41,871 nucleotides of DNA, taken from an uncultured Candidatus Peregrinibacteria bacterium. Its GTDB lineage: Bacteria; Patescibacteriota; Gracilibacteria; UBA1369. The notes beneath the pieces are model-generated. The model was not told the DNA's origin. It made no database searches and saw nothing but the letters and a program-made list of their open reading frames with translations. The position numbers and the translations under genes are program-made. Of this stretch, positions 1 to 6,875 are shown one piece after another. How positions within the stretch are numbered: position 1 is the first letter of the stretch; the number at the start of each line of letters is the position of its first letter. The stretch is taken from NCBI GenBank assembly GCA_937858825.1, contig CALMAI010000020.1, positions 1-41,871 of the forward strand, given 5' to 3'.

Positions 1-309
1 GGGCAGCTGACCCTTGAGAAGGTGGTGGAATTGACCTCTTTTCATCCTGCCCAAAAATTTGGAATTGAGGGAAAGGGGGCGATTGAAGCCGGTATGGATG
101 CCGATTTTATGATTGTCGATTTGCAAAAACTTGAGCGGGTGTGCCATCACTACCTATGGAGTAAGGCGAACTGGTCGCCGTTTCATGGATGGCATCTGAA
201 AGGTTGGCCGGTGATGACGTTTGTAGGTGGAGAGCTCCGCTATGAATGGAGGGACAAGTTTCACGAAGGGAAGGGGAGTGAATTGACTTTTTTGAACTCT
301 TCTAATTGA
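1..309 (+). CDS. pyrC: Dihydroorotase, C-terminal part (5' end outside window)
   Basis: This is the last 102 codons of an amidohydrolase; the frame is open from base 1. Dihydroorotase closes N-carbamoyl-aspartate to dihydroorotate, step 3 of UMP synthesis, in the cytoplasm. The visible part has the family's C-terminal pattern: an HPAQ segment, then G-AIEAGMDADFMIVD (the 'GxxADl.v.D' strand that closes the beta-sandwich), then a segment reading KANWSPFHGW followed by GWPVMTFVGGE. This matches the S-x-N-S-P-F-x-G / G-x-V-x-x-T-x-x-x-G ending of class I dihydroorotases. The metal-binding residues lie in the missing upstream part. The TGA stop overlaps the convergent histidine kinase gene by 8 bases. 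Nearby pyrE, pyrD and pyrF support the pathway assignment; hydantoinase or allantoinase is a less likely alternative. Confidence 0.85.
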   Translation, partial: GQLTLEKVVELTSFHPAQKFGIEGKGAIEAGMDADFMIVDLQKLERVCHHYLWSKANWSPFHGWHLKGWPVMTFVGGELRYEWRDKFHEGKGSELTFLNSSN

Positions 310-1213
310 TGAGTTCAATGAGGAAAGAGGAACCTATTCCAATGTGGTTTCTCTCGATAGATATGCTTCCTCCCATTTGCTCAATGATTTTTTTGCAATA
401 GAAAAGTCCAATTCCCGATCCTTCTTTGTGGCTTGTTGAAGGGCTGCGATAATTTTCTTCAAAAACTTTGTCGCATTCTTCCTCGTTGATACCTAAACCG
501 TTGTCCCGGATGAGAATTTTGGTGGATCTTGGCATATAGAGAACAAGTATTTCGATTTTTTTGACAGGAGAATCGTTGTATTTGATGCCATTGTCGATGA
601 TGTTATATATGACTTGGCTTAAGTGTTCGGGGTCGCAGAGGGCGATTGCTTTTTCCAGGTCTCCACGAATGTTGAGTTGGCATTTTTGTTCGAAGGGATC
701 GGTGGCTTTTTCCAGAACATCTTCGATTTTCGTGGTTTTCATTTTTAATGGAATGCGGCCGAAGGCTTCTTCGATGGCTGAAATCGGGTATCGCGAAATG
801 TCTGATGCTAACTGTATTGCTGCGAGTGCGTCGAGGAGTATCTGTCTGAAATGTTCAGTGAAGTCTTTGCCTTCTGCTATTTGGGACAGGACGTAATCTA
901 TGGAATATGTTGCTGCGCTAAGTGGGCCATTAACGTTGTGAATTTTTTGTTTTATCTCGTTTTCAATCTCTCTGATGGTCTCTATGCTCACTGGATTGAT
1001 GTCGTCCTCTTCCGGAACTTCGCCAGTATGGTCAATTTTTATGGATACACCACTTACCCGAGACTTTTTTCTGATTTTTGAAGGTTGTCGAAATATGCCT
1101 GAAGCTTTTGGCGAGTCTGGTCCGTTTATTGGGCGTTGTGGGTGTATGCCGGATTGGTTTATTTTTTCAACCTCTTCAGGTTCATTTATTGGGGTTCCCT
1201 TTATTTTTGGCAC
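302..1213 (-). CDS. Soluble histidine kinase-like protein (HisKA + HATPase_c)
   Basis: The 303-residue protein begins at GTG; no usable ATG lies near. Residues 1-75 are polar and probably disordered. A helix around residues 76-110 carries a DHp-like H box at His92 (IHNVNGPLSA). The ATPase domain shows the N box at 204-213 (NIIDNGIKYN), G1 at 237-242 (DNGLGI) and G2 at 265-270 (GSGIGL). It therefore looks like a two-component histidine kinase that phosphorylates an unidentified regulator. No membrane segment, PAS or GAF domain is visible, so the input signal is unknown. The residue after the phospho-acceptor is Asn rather than the usual Glu/Asp, which may weaken kinase chemistry. No response regulator is adjacent. 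The gene is divergent from pyrE and overlaps the end of pyrC by 8 bases. Confidence 0.8.
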   Translation of the reverse strand: MPKIKGTPINEPEEVEKINQSGIHPQRPINGPDSPKASGIFRQPSKIRKKSRVSGVSIKIDHTGEVPEEDDINPVSIETIREIENEIKQKIHNVNGPLSAATYSIDYVLSQIAEGKDFTEHFRQILLDALAAIQLASDISRYPISAIEEAFGRIPLKMKTTKIEDVLEKATDPFEQKCQLNIRGDLEKAIALCDPEHLSQVIYNIIDNGIKYNDSPVKKIEILVLYMPRSTKILIRDNGLGINEEECDKVFEENYRSPSTSHKEGSGIGLFYCKKIIEQMGGSISIERNHIGIGSSFLIELIN

Positions 1214-1255
1214 AGCGTGTGATTAAATATTTGCAATTATCCTCACTATAACGCC

Positions 1256-1933
1256 ATGGAAGAGTATAAAAAAGATTTTATAGACCTTTTGGTACGGGTT
1301 GATGCGCTAAAGTTTGGAGAGTTTACTTATAAGAGTGGACGTGTTGGTCCATACTTTTTGAATATGGGGAGCTTTTTTCATGGGCAGGAATTTTCCCGTT
1401 TAGCTGATGCTTATGCGCAAGCAATCCATGCCGCGACCAATGGTGATGTGGATATTATTTTTGGTCCGGCGTACAAAGGGATACCTTTGGCGGTGGGGGC
1501 GGCGACGGCCTATATGTTCCGGTTTGGCAAGAATGTCGCGTATGCTTTTAACCGTAAGGAAGCCAAAAACCATGGGGAAGGTGGAGTTATCGTTGGATCT
1601 CCGCTTGATGGCAATGACAAAATTGTGATTGTGGATGATGTGATGACGGCTGGGACGGCAATTCGGCAGACTTTGGATCTGTTCAAAGAGATGGGTATTG
1701 GTAGTGACCGTATTGCTGGTGTGGTGTTGGGATGCGATCGGATGGAGAAGGGAAAAAGTGAGAAGAGTGCTACAGCTGAAATTGCAGATGAGTATGGTGT
1801 TCCGGTTTCGGCGATTGTGAATCTGGATGAGATTGTTGAACACCTTCACGGACGGGAAGTGGATGGAAAAGTGGTGCTGGATGATGAAGGTGTGGCGCGG
1901 ATTCAGGCCTACCGTGAAGAGTTTGGGGCTTAA
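1256..1933 (+). CDS. pyrE: Orotate phosphoribosyltransferase
   Basis: OPRTase transfers the ribose-5-phosphate of PRPP to orotate, giving OMP (step 5 of UMP synthesis), in the cytoplasm. The 225-residue protein has the PRPP signature IVIVDDVMTAGTA (acidic pair at 127-128, loop 129-134). It also has a conserved lysine in YKGIPLA near residue 74 and a flexible-loop motif FNRKEAKNHGEGG at 98-110 that covers the active site. Length and order fit bacterial PyrE. The ATG at 1256 follows a TATAAC hexamer (1247-1252) by only three bases; if that were a -10 box the message would be essentially leaderless, but no good -35 box is seen. The stop overlaps the convergent pyrD stop by four bases, and the product feeds PyrF, encoded at 6946-7878. 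Confidence 0.95.
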   Translation: MEEYKKDFIDLLVRVDALKFGEFTYKSGRVGPYFLNMGSFFHGQEFSRLADAYAQAIHAATNGDVDIIFGPAYKGIPLAVGAATAYMFRFGKNVAYAFNRKEAKNHGEGGVIVGSPLDGNDKIVIVDDVMTAGTAIRQTLDLFKEMGIGSDRIAGVVLGCDRMEKGKSEKSATAEIADEYGVPVSAIVNLDEIVEHLHGREVDGKVVLDDEGVARIQAYREEFGA

Positions 1934-3045
1934 GCTTTTTCAAACATGTTGTGGTAGATGTTGTGGCCGTTTTGGGCGAACTGTTCGAAGTAGCCGGTAT
2001 ACCACTGGTTGAGTGAGATGCTGGCTTTTTCGCTGGCTTTAATGTCGGCCAGGGTTTCTATGCCTCCGGTGCGGATAACGTGGAATTCGTGCGAAGGTTT
2101 ATGCTTGTTGATATGTTCGACAGCGAGGGTTGCAAGTGCGAGGGAGTCTTTTTTGAGTGGTTCCCCGCTGATTCCGCCACCGAATTTCTGGGTGAAATAG
2201 TCGTAGAGTTTTCGCTCTTTTGGATGGATGTATTCACGGTGTTTACTGTATTGAGTGGAGGTGTTGCCGAAATTTACACCATCGAAGTCAAGGCGCACAA
2301 GTAAGTCAATAAGCTCGGGTACCTGGCTTTGTTCAGTGTCTGTTGAAAACTTCACAATGACCGGCAGTGAGCGGTTTCTGGCGTCGAGAAAGTTTTCTTT
2401 TATATAGGTAAGTCGTTCGGCCAGTCCACTGTCCTGTGGTTTGCCCTCTTCGGTGTTGGGGCAGCTTTCGTTGATCTCCAAAAAATCGATTCCTGCTTCT
2501 TCAAAAGCTTTCAAGCCTTCCACCAGCTTTTGGAGTTTTTCTTCGCCTTCTAATTCTGGTGCGCCCATCAAACTCCATCCGATTGGAACGCCCGGTGTTT
2601 TTTTGAAGGAGGACATGGTCGCTGCAACGGCCTTGTGACCTTTATTGGGAAGTCCGAGCCAGTTGGCCGCAGCTTTTGATCGTGGAAAGGGCGCGAATGG
2701 CCAGCGGATTATCCCTTTTTTGTTTCCTTTGCGGGGGAGAGCAGTGGTGGTTCCGCCAAGAAATCCTCCTGCACCTTGAGCGATGCAAACGTTGTAGCAT
2801 TCACCGTTTTTGTAGATGCCTGCGGCGTTCATGATTGGTGTGCGAAACTCTAGTCCCCATAAAGTCCGGCTCAGGTTTTCTGGGGGTACAAATTTCACAA
2901 CTGGAACGTCCTTATGCAGTTTTTTCAGAAAATGGGTCCGGCCAAAAGAGTAGATGGCTGTTGCCAAAGGGGATGGCAACCGCGTGACGATGGGACGAAC
3001 TTTTTGTTCCCATTTGGCGAGTGTGGTTGCTTTGAGGAGGGGCAT
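1930..3045 (-). CDS. pyrD: Dihydroorotate dehydrogenase with mixed class features
   Basis: This FMN enzyme oxidises dihydroorotate to orotate (step 4 of UMP synthesis). The 371-residue protein shows NAAGIYKNG near residues 73-81, the active-site loop NESCPNT at 192-198, VKFS around Lys232, GNTST at 260-264, GGGISGEPLK at 289-298 and RTGGIE at 325-330. The overall layout, with an N-terminal helical stretch and the GG-SG-PL segment, resembles the quinone-linked class 2 enzymes. The catalytic base position, however, is Cys195, typical of soluble class 1, where class 2 uses Ser. The following EEGKPQ also recalls class 1A. The electron acceptor (quinone, fumarate or NAD) is therefore uncertain. 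The gene is convergent with pyrE (4-base overlap) and divergent from a HAD phosphatase gene. Confidence 0.9.
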   Translation of the reverse strand: MPLLKATTLAKWEQKVRPIVTRLPSPLATAIYSFGRTHFLKKLHKDVPVVKFVPPENLSRTLWGLEFRTPIMNAAGIYKNGECYNVCIAQGAGGFLGGTTTALPRKGNKKGIIRWPFAPFPRSKAAANWLGLPNKGHKAVAATMSSFKKTPGVPIGWSLMGAPELEGEEKLQKLVEGLKAFEEAGIDFLEINESCPNTEEGKPQDSGLAERLTYIKENFLDARNRSLPVIVKFSTDTEQSQVPELIDLLVRLDFDGVNFGNTSTQYSKHREYIHPKERKLYDYFTQKFGGGISGEPLKKDSLALATLAVEHINKHKPSHEFHVIRTGGIETLADIKASEKASISLNQWYTGYFEQFAQNGHNIYHNMFEKA

Positions 3046-3068
3046 GATTCAATTGAAGTTTGCTGCGG

Positions 3069-3074
3069 ATTATA
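3069..3074 (-). promoter_or_regulatory. Possible -10 box for pyrD
   Basis: The minus strand reads TATAAT, a perfect -10 hexamer, about 24 bases upstream of the pyrD ATG (3045). Transcription would start near 3062 and leave a short leader. No good -35 box is visible at 16-18 bases. Confidence 0.35.
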
Positions 3075-3107
3075 CTATCGTAGTGGTCCTTTAAGAGCAA
3101 TAAAACC

Positions 3108-3761
3108 ATGAAAGCCGTCATTTTTGATATGGATGGGACGCTGGTGGATAACGATGGATTTATCCGTGGTGTTATGAATAGTCTTTTTGAGGAGTTGGGG
3201 GTGGATATTTCGGATGAAATGCACCTGAAGAATACCGGGCGGCCAATGCGGGTGATCTGGGCCGAGCTGAAGAATAAATATGATTTGAAGCAGTCGGTGG
3301 ATGAGTTGTTGGAGCTGAATAAGCAGCGGTATTTTGATCATCATATTGCGTCGGATGGGCATGTGTTGATGCCGGGAATTTGGGAGTTGATGGAGAAAAT
3401 GGAGGAGCAGCGGATGATGCTTGGAGTAGCGACTTCGGCTTCGCGTGCGGTAATGGAAAGGGTTCTTCATGAACTGAATTTGAAAAGGTTTTTGAGCGCG
3501 GTTTCCAGCGCGGATGATGTGCAGTTTGGGAAGCCTCATCCGGATATTTTTTTGAGAACGGCGGAGCTGATGGGGATTGAGCCGAAAGATTGTGTTGTGT
3601 TTGAGGACGCGGCGCACGGGATTGCCGGGGCGAAAGCGGCGGGGATGAAGACGGTTGGTTATGCTCAACAGGGGCGCAACAAACAGGATTTGAGCGCCGC
3701 GGACCTTATCATTCATGATTATCAGACACTCGATTTGGAGGATGTGCGAAAACTGTGGTAG
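3108..3761 (+). CDS. HAD-superfamily phosphatase / beta-phosphoglucomutase-like
   Basis: The 217-residue protein has all four HAD motifs. Motif I is DMDGTLVD at residues 7-14 (nucleophile Asp7, acid/base Asp9). Motif II is the threonine or serine of GVATSAS, motif III the lysine of GKPHPD, and motif IV VFEDAAHG. The helical cap between motifs I and II places it in subfamily I, with beta-phosphoglucomutase, phosphoglycolate phosphatase and 5'-nucleotidase-like enzymes. It would hydrolyse or transfer phosphate on a small cytosolic metabolite; the substrate cannot be read from sequence. It lies 29 bases before the uridine phosphorylase gene on the same strand. The two may be co-transcribed, so a nucleotide or sugar-phosphate substrate is a reasonable guess but only a guess. 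No SD is present. Confidence 0.85.
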   Translation: MKAVIFDMDGTLVDNDGFIRGVMNSLFEELGVDISDEMHLKNTGRPMRVIWAELKNKYDLKQSVDELLELNKQRYFDHHIASDGHVLMPGIWELMEKMEEQRMMLGVATSASRAVMERVLHELNLKRFLSAVSSADDVQFGKPHPDIFLRTAELMGIEPKDCVVFEDAAHGIAGAKAAGMKTVGYAQQGRNKQDLSAADLIIHDYQTLDLEDVRKLW

Positions 3762-3790
3762 TTTTGGATCTTAATTTTTATTTTTAAACT

Positions 3791-4726
3791 ATGCCTGAGC
3801 ATCGAAATCCATATATCCAGGAGCTTGTCGATGATGGAGAGAAGGATTATCTTTACCATTTGGGGCTGGATTCAGGAATGGATTTGCCGGCGATGTTTGG
3901 CGATGTGAAGTTTGTATGTATGGGTGGGAGTGCCAAACGGGCTGAGACATTTGCCAAAAAGTTGGCACATGATCTGGACTTGGGGATCGATCCTGAATCT
4001 TTAAAGCCGATTGGGAAGACAGAGCGGGGATCTTTGTTTAAAGTTGGTCCGATTTTATCGCTTTCTCATGGGATGGGGATGCCTTCAATGTCGATTTTTT
4101 TGCATGAAGTTACGAAAATGTTGGAACATGCCGGAGCAACAGATTATCGTTATATTCGGATTGGAACATCTGGTGGAGTTTTTCGGCCGGATGACGAGAA
4201 AGGCGGAACGATTGGTGTTGGGGTGGAGCCGGGAACGGTGATTGTTGCTGAACAGGCTATTAGTGAAGAGCTTCAACCTATCCACAAAAAAGTGAAATTG
4301 GGAAAGGTTCATTCTTACGAAACATGGTTTGATGAAGAGATGGCGGCTGAGGTTCTCTCTGTGAGAGGTGATATTCGTGCGCAGATTGGGAAAACGATGG
4401 GGGCAAACGACTTTTATGAAGGGCAGGGTCGTTTGGATGGAGCGCTTGATCCTGGATACACAGAAGCGGATAAGTTGGAGTATTTGAATCAAGCCTACGA
4501 TGTTGGGGTACGGAATATTGAAATGGAGGCACCGGAGTTAGCTGCTTTTTGTAATCGGGCGGAAATTCCTGCTGCGCTTGTGTGCGCGACTTTGTTGAAT
4601 CGTTTGGAGGGGGATCAGGTGACTTCAACTCCAGAGCAGTTGGCAGAGTTTTCTGAAAACGCGCAGACTTTGGTTGTGCGGTATTTGCGGAAGAAGCTGA
4701 ATTTGTCTGTTGCTGATGCTATTTAG
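3791..4726 (+). CDS. udp: Uridine phosphorylase, animal UPP-like
   Basis: This NP-I family enzyme reversibly splits uridine (or deoxyuridine) and phosphate into uracil and ribose-1-phosphate: pyrimidine salvage next to de novo genes. The 311-residue protein has MFGDVKFVCMGGS near residue 35, KVGPILSLSHGMGMPS near 84-99, IRIGTSGG at 122-129 (phosphate-site arginine), FYEGQGRLDGA at 208-218 (uracil-binding Gln and Arg) and RNIEMEA at 241-247 (ribose-binding Glu). From memory these segments are nearly identical to human UPP1, which is of similar length (about 310 residues) and also has LLNRLEGDQ. The bacterial E. coli Udp type is more distant and shorter. An insertion of about a dozen residues (130-143) follows GTSGG. 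The stop overlaps the convergent GDT1-like gene by 8 bases. Confidence 0.9.
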   Translation: MPEHRNPYIQELVDDGEKDYLYHLGLDSGMDLPAMFGDVKFVCMGGSAKRAETFAKKLAHDLDLGIDPESLKPIGKTERGSLFKVGPILSLSHGMGMPSMSIFLHEVTKMLEHAGATDYRYIRIGTSGGVFRPDDEKGGTIGVGVEPGTVIVAEQAISEELQPIHKKVKLGKVHSYETWFDEEMAAEVLSVRGDIRAQIGKTMGANDFYEGQGRLDGALDPGYTEADKLEYLNQAYDVGVRNIEMEAPELAAFCNRAEIPAALVCATLLNRLEGDQVTSTPEQLAEFSENAQTLVVRYLRKKLNLSVADAI

Positions 4727-4985
4727 CAACAATCGTCCAGATGCCGATAGCAATGAAGCCCACTCCTCCGATGATTTTTATCGTTTTTTCATCAAGGTAA
4801 TTGGAGATGGCACTACCAAGAAGAACTCCAATAGCACTGGTGAGAATTAATGCCAAGGCCGCGGCAAAGAACACAACGATCTTAGAGTGATCTTTGTTTG
4901 CTGCGAACAAAAGGGTGGCGATTTGTGTTTTATCGCCAAGTTCGGCTAAAAATATGGTGATAAAAGCAGTGAAGAATATTTTCAT
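4719..4985 (-). CDS. GDT1/UPF0016 family membrane protein, single-repeat (half-size)
   Basis: The 88-residue protein is almost entirely hydrophobic, with about three membrane helices. It carries the family signature ELGDKT at residues 15-20 in the first helix. GDT1/TMEM165 proteins transport Mn2+ or Ca2+ (with H+ exchange in eukaryotes), and the acidic and polar residues of the motif form the cation site. Eukaryotic and many bacterial members have two such repeats in one chain; this one has a single repeat. By analogy with split bacterial members it probably works as a homo- or heterodimer. It lies 9 bases after the trhO stop on the same strand, so it is probably the second gene of a trhO operon, and its end overlaps udp by 8 bases. 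A linked Ca2+-type P-ATPase lies at 9901-12744. Confidence 0.8.
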   Translation of the reverse strand: MKIFFTAFITIFLAELGDKTQIATLLFAANKDHSKIVVFFAAALALILTSAIGVLLGSAISNYLDEKTIKIIGGVGFIAIGIWTIVAK

Positions 4986-4994
4986 GCGGTGTTT

Positions 4995-5909
4995 TTATCT
5001 ATCTCTGGCTAACTCTTTTGGACGAGGTTTTGCTGAGCATTCTTTGCTGCAGCCATCGTTCCATTCGTCGCGGCAGGCCGGACACATAATCATCATTTTG
5101 TTGCACTCAACGTTGGTACAGTTGATGTAGTAGCTGCACGAAGTTTCACAGTGGAAGCAGTGGCCAAGGACTTTGTCGTTGATTTTGAGGCTCACACGTT
5201 CGTCGAAGACGTAGAGTTCTCCTTCCCAGTGGTCTTCCGGGAATTTTTGAACATATTGATGAATTCCTCCATGAAGTTGTGAAACGTCTTTGAATCCTTT
5301 TTTCTTCAAAAGGACGGTTCCGGTTTCGCAGCGGATACCTCCGGTGCAGTAGGTCACGACTTTCTTGTCTTTGTACTTCATGAGCTCTTTTTCCACGATT
5401 TCCGGAAGTTCTTTCCAGTTTTCCATGTCGAGAACGATGGCATTTTTAAATTTACCAATGTCGGCTTCGTATTTGTTGCGCATGTCAATGATGACGAAAT
5501 CTTCATCTTGGTCGTAGAGGTTTTTGAGTTCTTCGGGTTCGATGTGTTTGCCGCCTTCTGTGTTTGGATCCATTGATTCGTGGTATTGCATGGTGACCAG
5601 TTCCGGTCGGGTGCGAACAAACATTTTTTTGAATGTTTTGTCGGATCCGCGGCTGGTTTTGAACTGCATGTCGGCAAAGCGTGGATCCTGGCGCATGGCT
5701 TCAATGTATGCGTCGCAGGCTTCGTCCGGGCCACCAACGGTTCCGTTGATTCCCAGTTTTGAAATAAGAATTCGGCCTTTTAATCCCAGCTGTTTGCAGA
5801 ATCGAAGGTGATGATAGGTAAACTCTTCGGGATTTTCGATCTCTACATATTGGTAGTAGAGAAGGATTTTCCAGGCTTCATTTTCGTTTGCGCGGTGTCC
5901 TTCTGGCAT
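4995..5909 (-). CDS. trhO: tRNA uridine(34) hydroxylase (rhodanese family)
   Basis: TrhO (YceA family) uses O2 to hydroxylate wobble uridine 34 of certain tRNAs, giving ho5U, the first step to cmo5U or mcmo5U. The 304-residue protein has an N-terminal ferredoxin-like part (SKLGINGTVGG near 50-60). A rhodanese domain follows at about 125-225, with the active loop TYCTGGIRCE and catalytic Cys188. The C-terminal cysteine-rich part begins HCFHCETSCSYYINC at 250-264 and continues with Cys269, 276, 279, 287 and 291. All family landmarks are present at full length. The start is chosen at ATG 5909, downstream of a good promoter. An O2-dependent hydroxylase in a probable CPR genome suggests exposure to oxygen; an alternative oxidant is possible. 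Confidence 0.92.
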   Translation of the reverse strand: MPEGHRANENEAWKILLYYQYVEIENPEEFTYHHLRFCKQLGLKGRILISKLGINGTVGGPDEACDAYIEAMRQDPRFADMQFKTSRGSDKTFKKMFVRTRPELVTMQYHESMDPNTEGGKHIEPEELKNLYDQDEDFVIIDMRNKYEADIGKFKNAIVLDMENWKELPEIVEKELMKYKDKKVVTYCTGGIRCETGTVLLKKKGFKDVSQLHGGIHQYVQKFPEDHWEGELYVFDERVSLKINDKVLGHCFHCETSCSYYINCTNVECNKMMIMCPACRDEWNDGCSKECSAKPRPKELARDR

Positions 5910-5942
5910 GATTTTTATACATTGAATCTAAAAAGCGGTGCT

Positions 5943-5971
5943 ATTGTAGGAAAAAGTTTGTTTTTTGGCAA
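5943..5971 (-). promoter_or_regulatory. Promoter of trhO
   Basis: The minus strand reads TTGCCA (5966-5971), a 17-bp spacer, then TACAAT (5943-5948). Each box has five of six consensus matches. The predicted start near 5936 leaves a leader of about 27 bases without an SD sequence. Confidence 0.6.
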
Positions 5972-5978
5972 CGGATAA

Positions 5979-6028
5979 AGGGAAGAGGCGCCGCGGCTTG
6001 CTGTTAAGCTGCCGCGGCGCCTGTCCCT
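5979..6028 (-). terminator. GC-rich perfect hairpin after the acidic-protein gene
   Basis: The arms AGGCGCCGCGGC (5986-5997) and GCCGCGGCGCCT (6011-6022) pair perfectly over 12 bp around a 13-base loop. An outer AGGGA/TCCCT (5979-5983 with 6024-6028) extends the stem. It starts 11 bases beyond the stop of the acidic-protein gene. On the minus strand it is followed only by TTTAT, so it is a plausible but not textbook intrinsic terminator. It also insulates the trhO promoter just downstream. Confidence 0.55.
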
Positions 6029-6039
6029 ACTTCGCTGAT

Positions 6040-6555
6040 CTACTCGGACGCTTCCTCCTTTTCTCCCTCGCCGTCATCGGTGTTGGGAGGTTCGGTGTCA
6101 CCGCTGTCGCCCCCAGCTTCGGGCGCTTCAGCCGTGTCCCCGTCGCCTTCGGTGGCTTCGTCTTCTCCATCTCCGGAGTCGTCGCTGCCGCCGTCATCGT
6201 CGGAGGAGTCCCCATCGGAGGCGTTGTCATCTCCTCCCTCATCGGAGGAATCGTCGTCGCCGTCGTCGGAGTTACCGCTGTCGCTGGAGTCGTCTCCTCC
6301 TGCGTCATCGCCGTCTTCATCAGTGTCGTCGCCATCGCTTCCGCTGTCGTCGGAGTCACCGGTGGTCTCAGCGTCGGAGTCTTCTCCGTCACTGCCTCCA
6401 TCGGTTCCGGCGTCGGCTTCTTCCGAGGCATCGTCACTCGAGGCTTCTTCGCCCCCATCGTCACCTCCGGCGTCTGGAGTTTCGTCGTCGGGGCATCCGT
6501 TGATGAACTCTCCGAGTACAGCCCATGCCGCCAATGCTTCTTTCTTCGTCGCCAT
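6040..6555 (-). CDS. Asp/Ser/Gly-rich acidic low-complexity protein
   Basis: The 171-residue protein has a short normal-looking N terminus (MATKKEALAAWAVLGEFING). From about residue 22 it is almost only Asp, Ser, Gly, Glu, Ala and Thr in degenerate DDSGSDGD-like units, strongly acidic and surely disordered. There is no signal peptide or membrane segment. I chose this strand and start because a purine-rich SD-like stretch (GGGGAG, 6562-6567) lies six bases before the ATG, almost the only one in the window, and a hairpin follows the stop. The plus strand is also open here (Ser/Pro-rich), as expected opposite GAT/TCC-type repeats, and has no start signal. Function is unknown. Acidic repeats can bind Ca2+ or basic proteins, but that is only inference. 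Confidence 0.6.
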   Translation of the reverse strand: MATKKEALAAWAVLGEFINGCPDDETPDAGGDDGGEEASSDDASEEADAGTDGGSDGEDSDAETTGDSDDSGSDGDDTDEDGDDAGGDDSSDSGNSDDGDDDSSDEGGDDNASDGDSSDDDGGSDDSGDGEDEATEGDGDTAEAPEAGGDSGDTEPPNTDDGEGEKEEASE

Positions 6556-6561
6556 CGTTCT

Positions 6562-6567
6562 CTCCCC
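6562..6567 (-). promoter_or_regulatory. SD-like ribosome binding site of the acidic-protein gene
   Basis: The minus strand reads GGGGAG, six bases before the ATG ending at 6555. It decides the strand and start of this gene. It is unusual because essentially every other gene in the window lacks such a site. Confidence 0.5.
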
Positions 6568-6661
6568 TTCTGCGGTGGAACCGCCGTTTCCCTGTGTTTG
6601 GTTTTGGCCTCTTGTGGTTTGGGTGGTGATGTTCGAAAGCTTCGCCTCCTTTCTGGCCTTC

Positions 6662-6812
6662 GAGCATCACGCTGCTCTGAATCGTTTAACTATAAGATCC
6701 ACAGCAAGGTGATGCTCAAAAGCGCATCAGCAAAGTAGAGAGTGTGTCTGCCTGTAAAAAGCATCACCCGAAAAGGGAACACTGGTTAAGCAAGCAGACG
6801 GCTCTCTACTTT
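6662..6812. promoter_or_regulatory. Structured intergenic region with mutually exclusive hairpins
   Basis: The 390-base gap 6556-6945 contains no convincing gene but strong dyad symmetry. AAAGTAGAGAG (6732-6742) pairs perfectly with CTCTCTACTTT (6802-6812), and GTCTGC (6746-6751) with GCAGAC (6794-6799) inside it, enclosing CCC-GAAAA-GGG (6767-6777). GGTGATGCTC (6708-6717) can pair with GAGCATCAC (6662-6670), with AGCATCACC (6760-6768), or locally with GCATCA (6724-6729). These are alternative folds, as in switches. On the minus strand this would be the leader of the acidic-protein gene; on the plus strand it would lead towards pyrF. I recognise no known RNA family. Confidence 0.45.
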
Positions 6813-6875
6813 CATAGCTGTCAAAGGTCGTCCACCTCATTTGTATTTACTTTTGTACCTGAGTTCTCATGTTTT

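Noticed and set aside
5965-6738. Long plus-strand open frames (Ser/Pro-rich and Val/Gly-rich) across the acidic-protein gene
   Set aside because: They are the complement of the Asp/Ser/Gly repeats; they lack start signals, run through the hairpin and have implausible composition.
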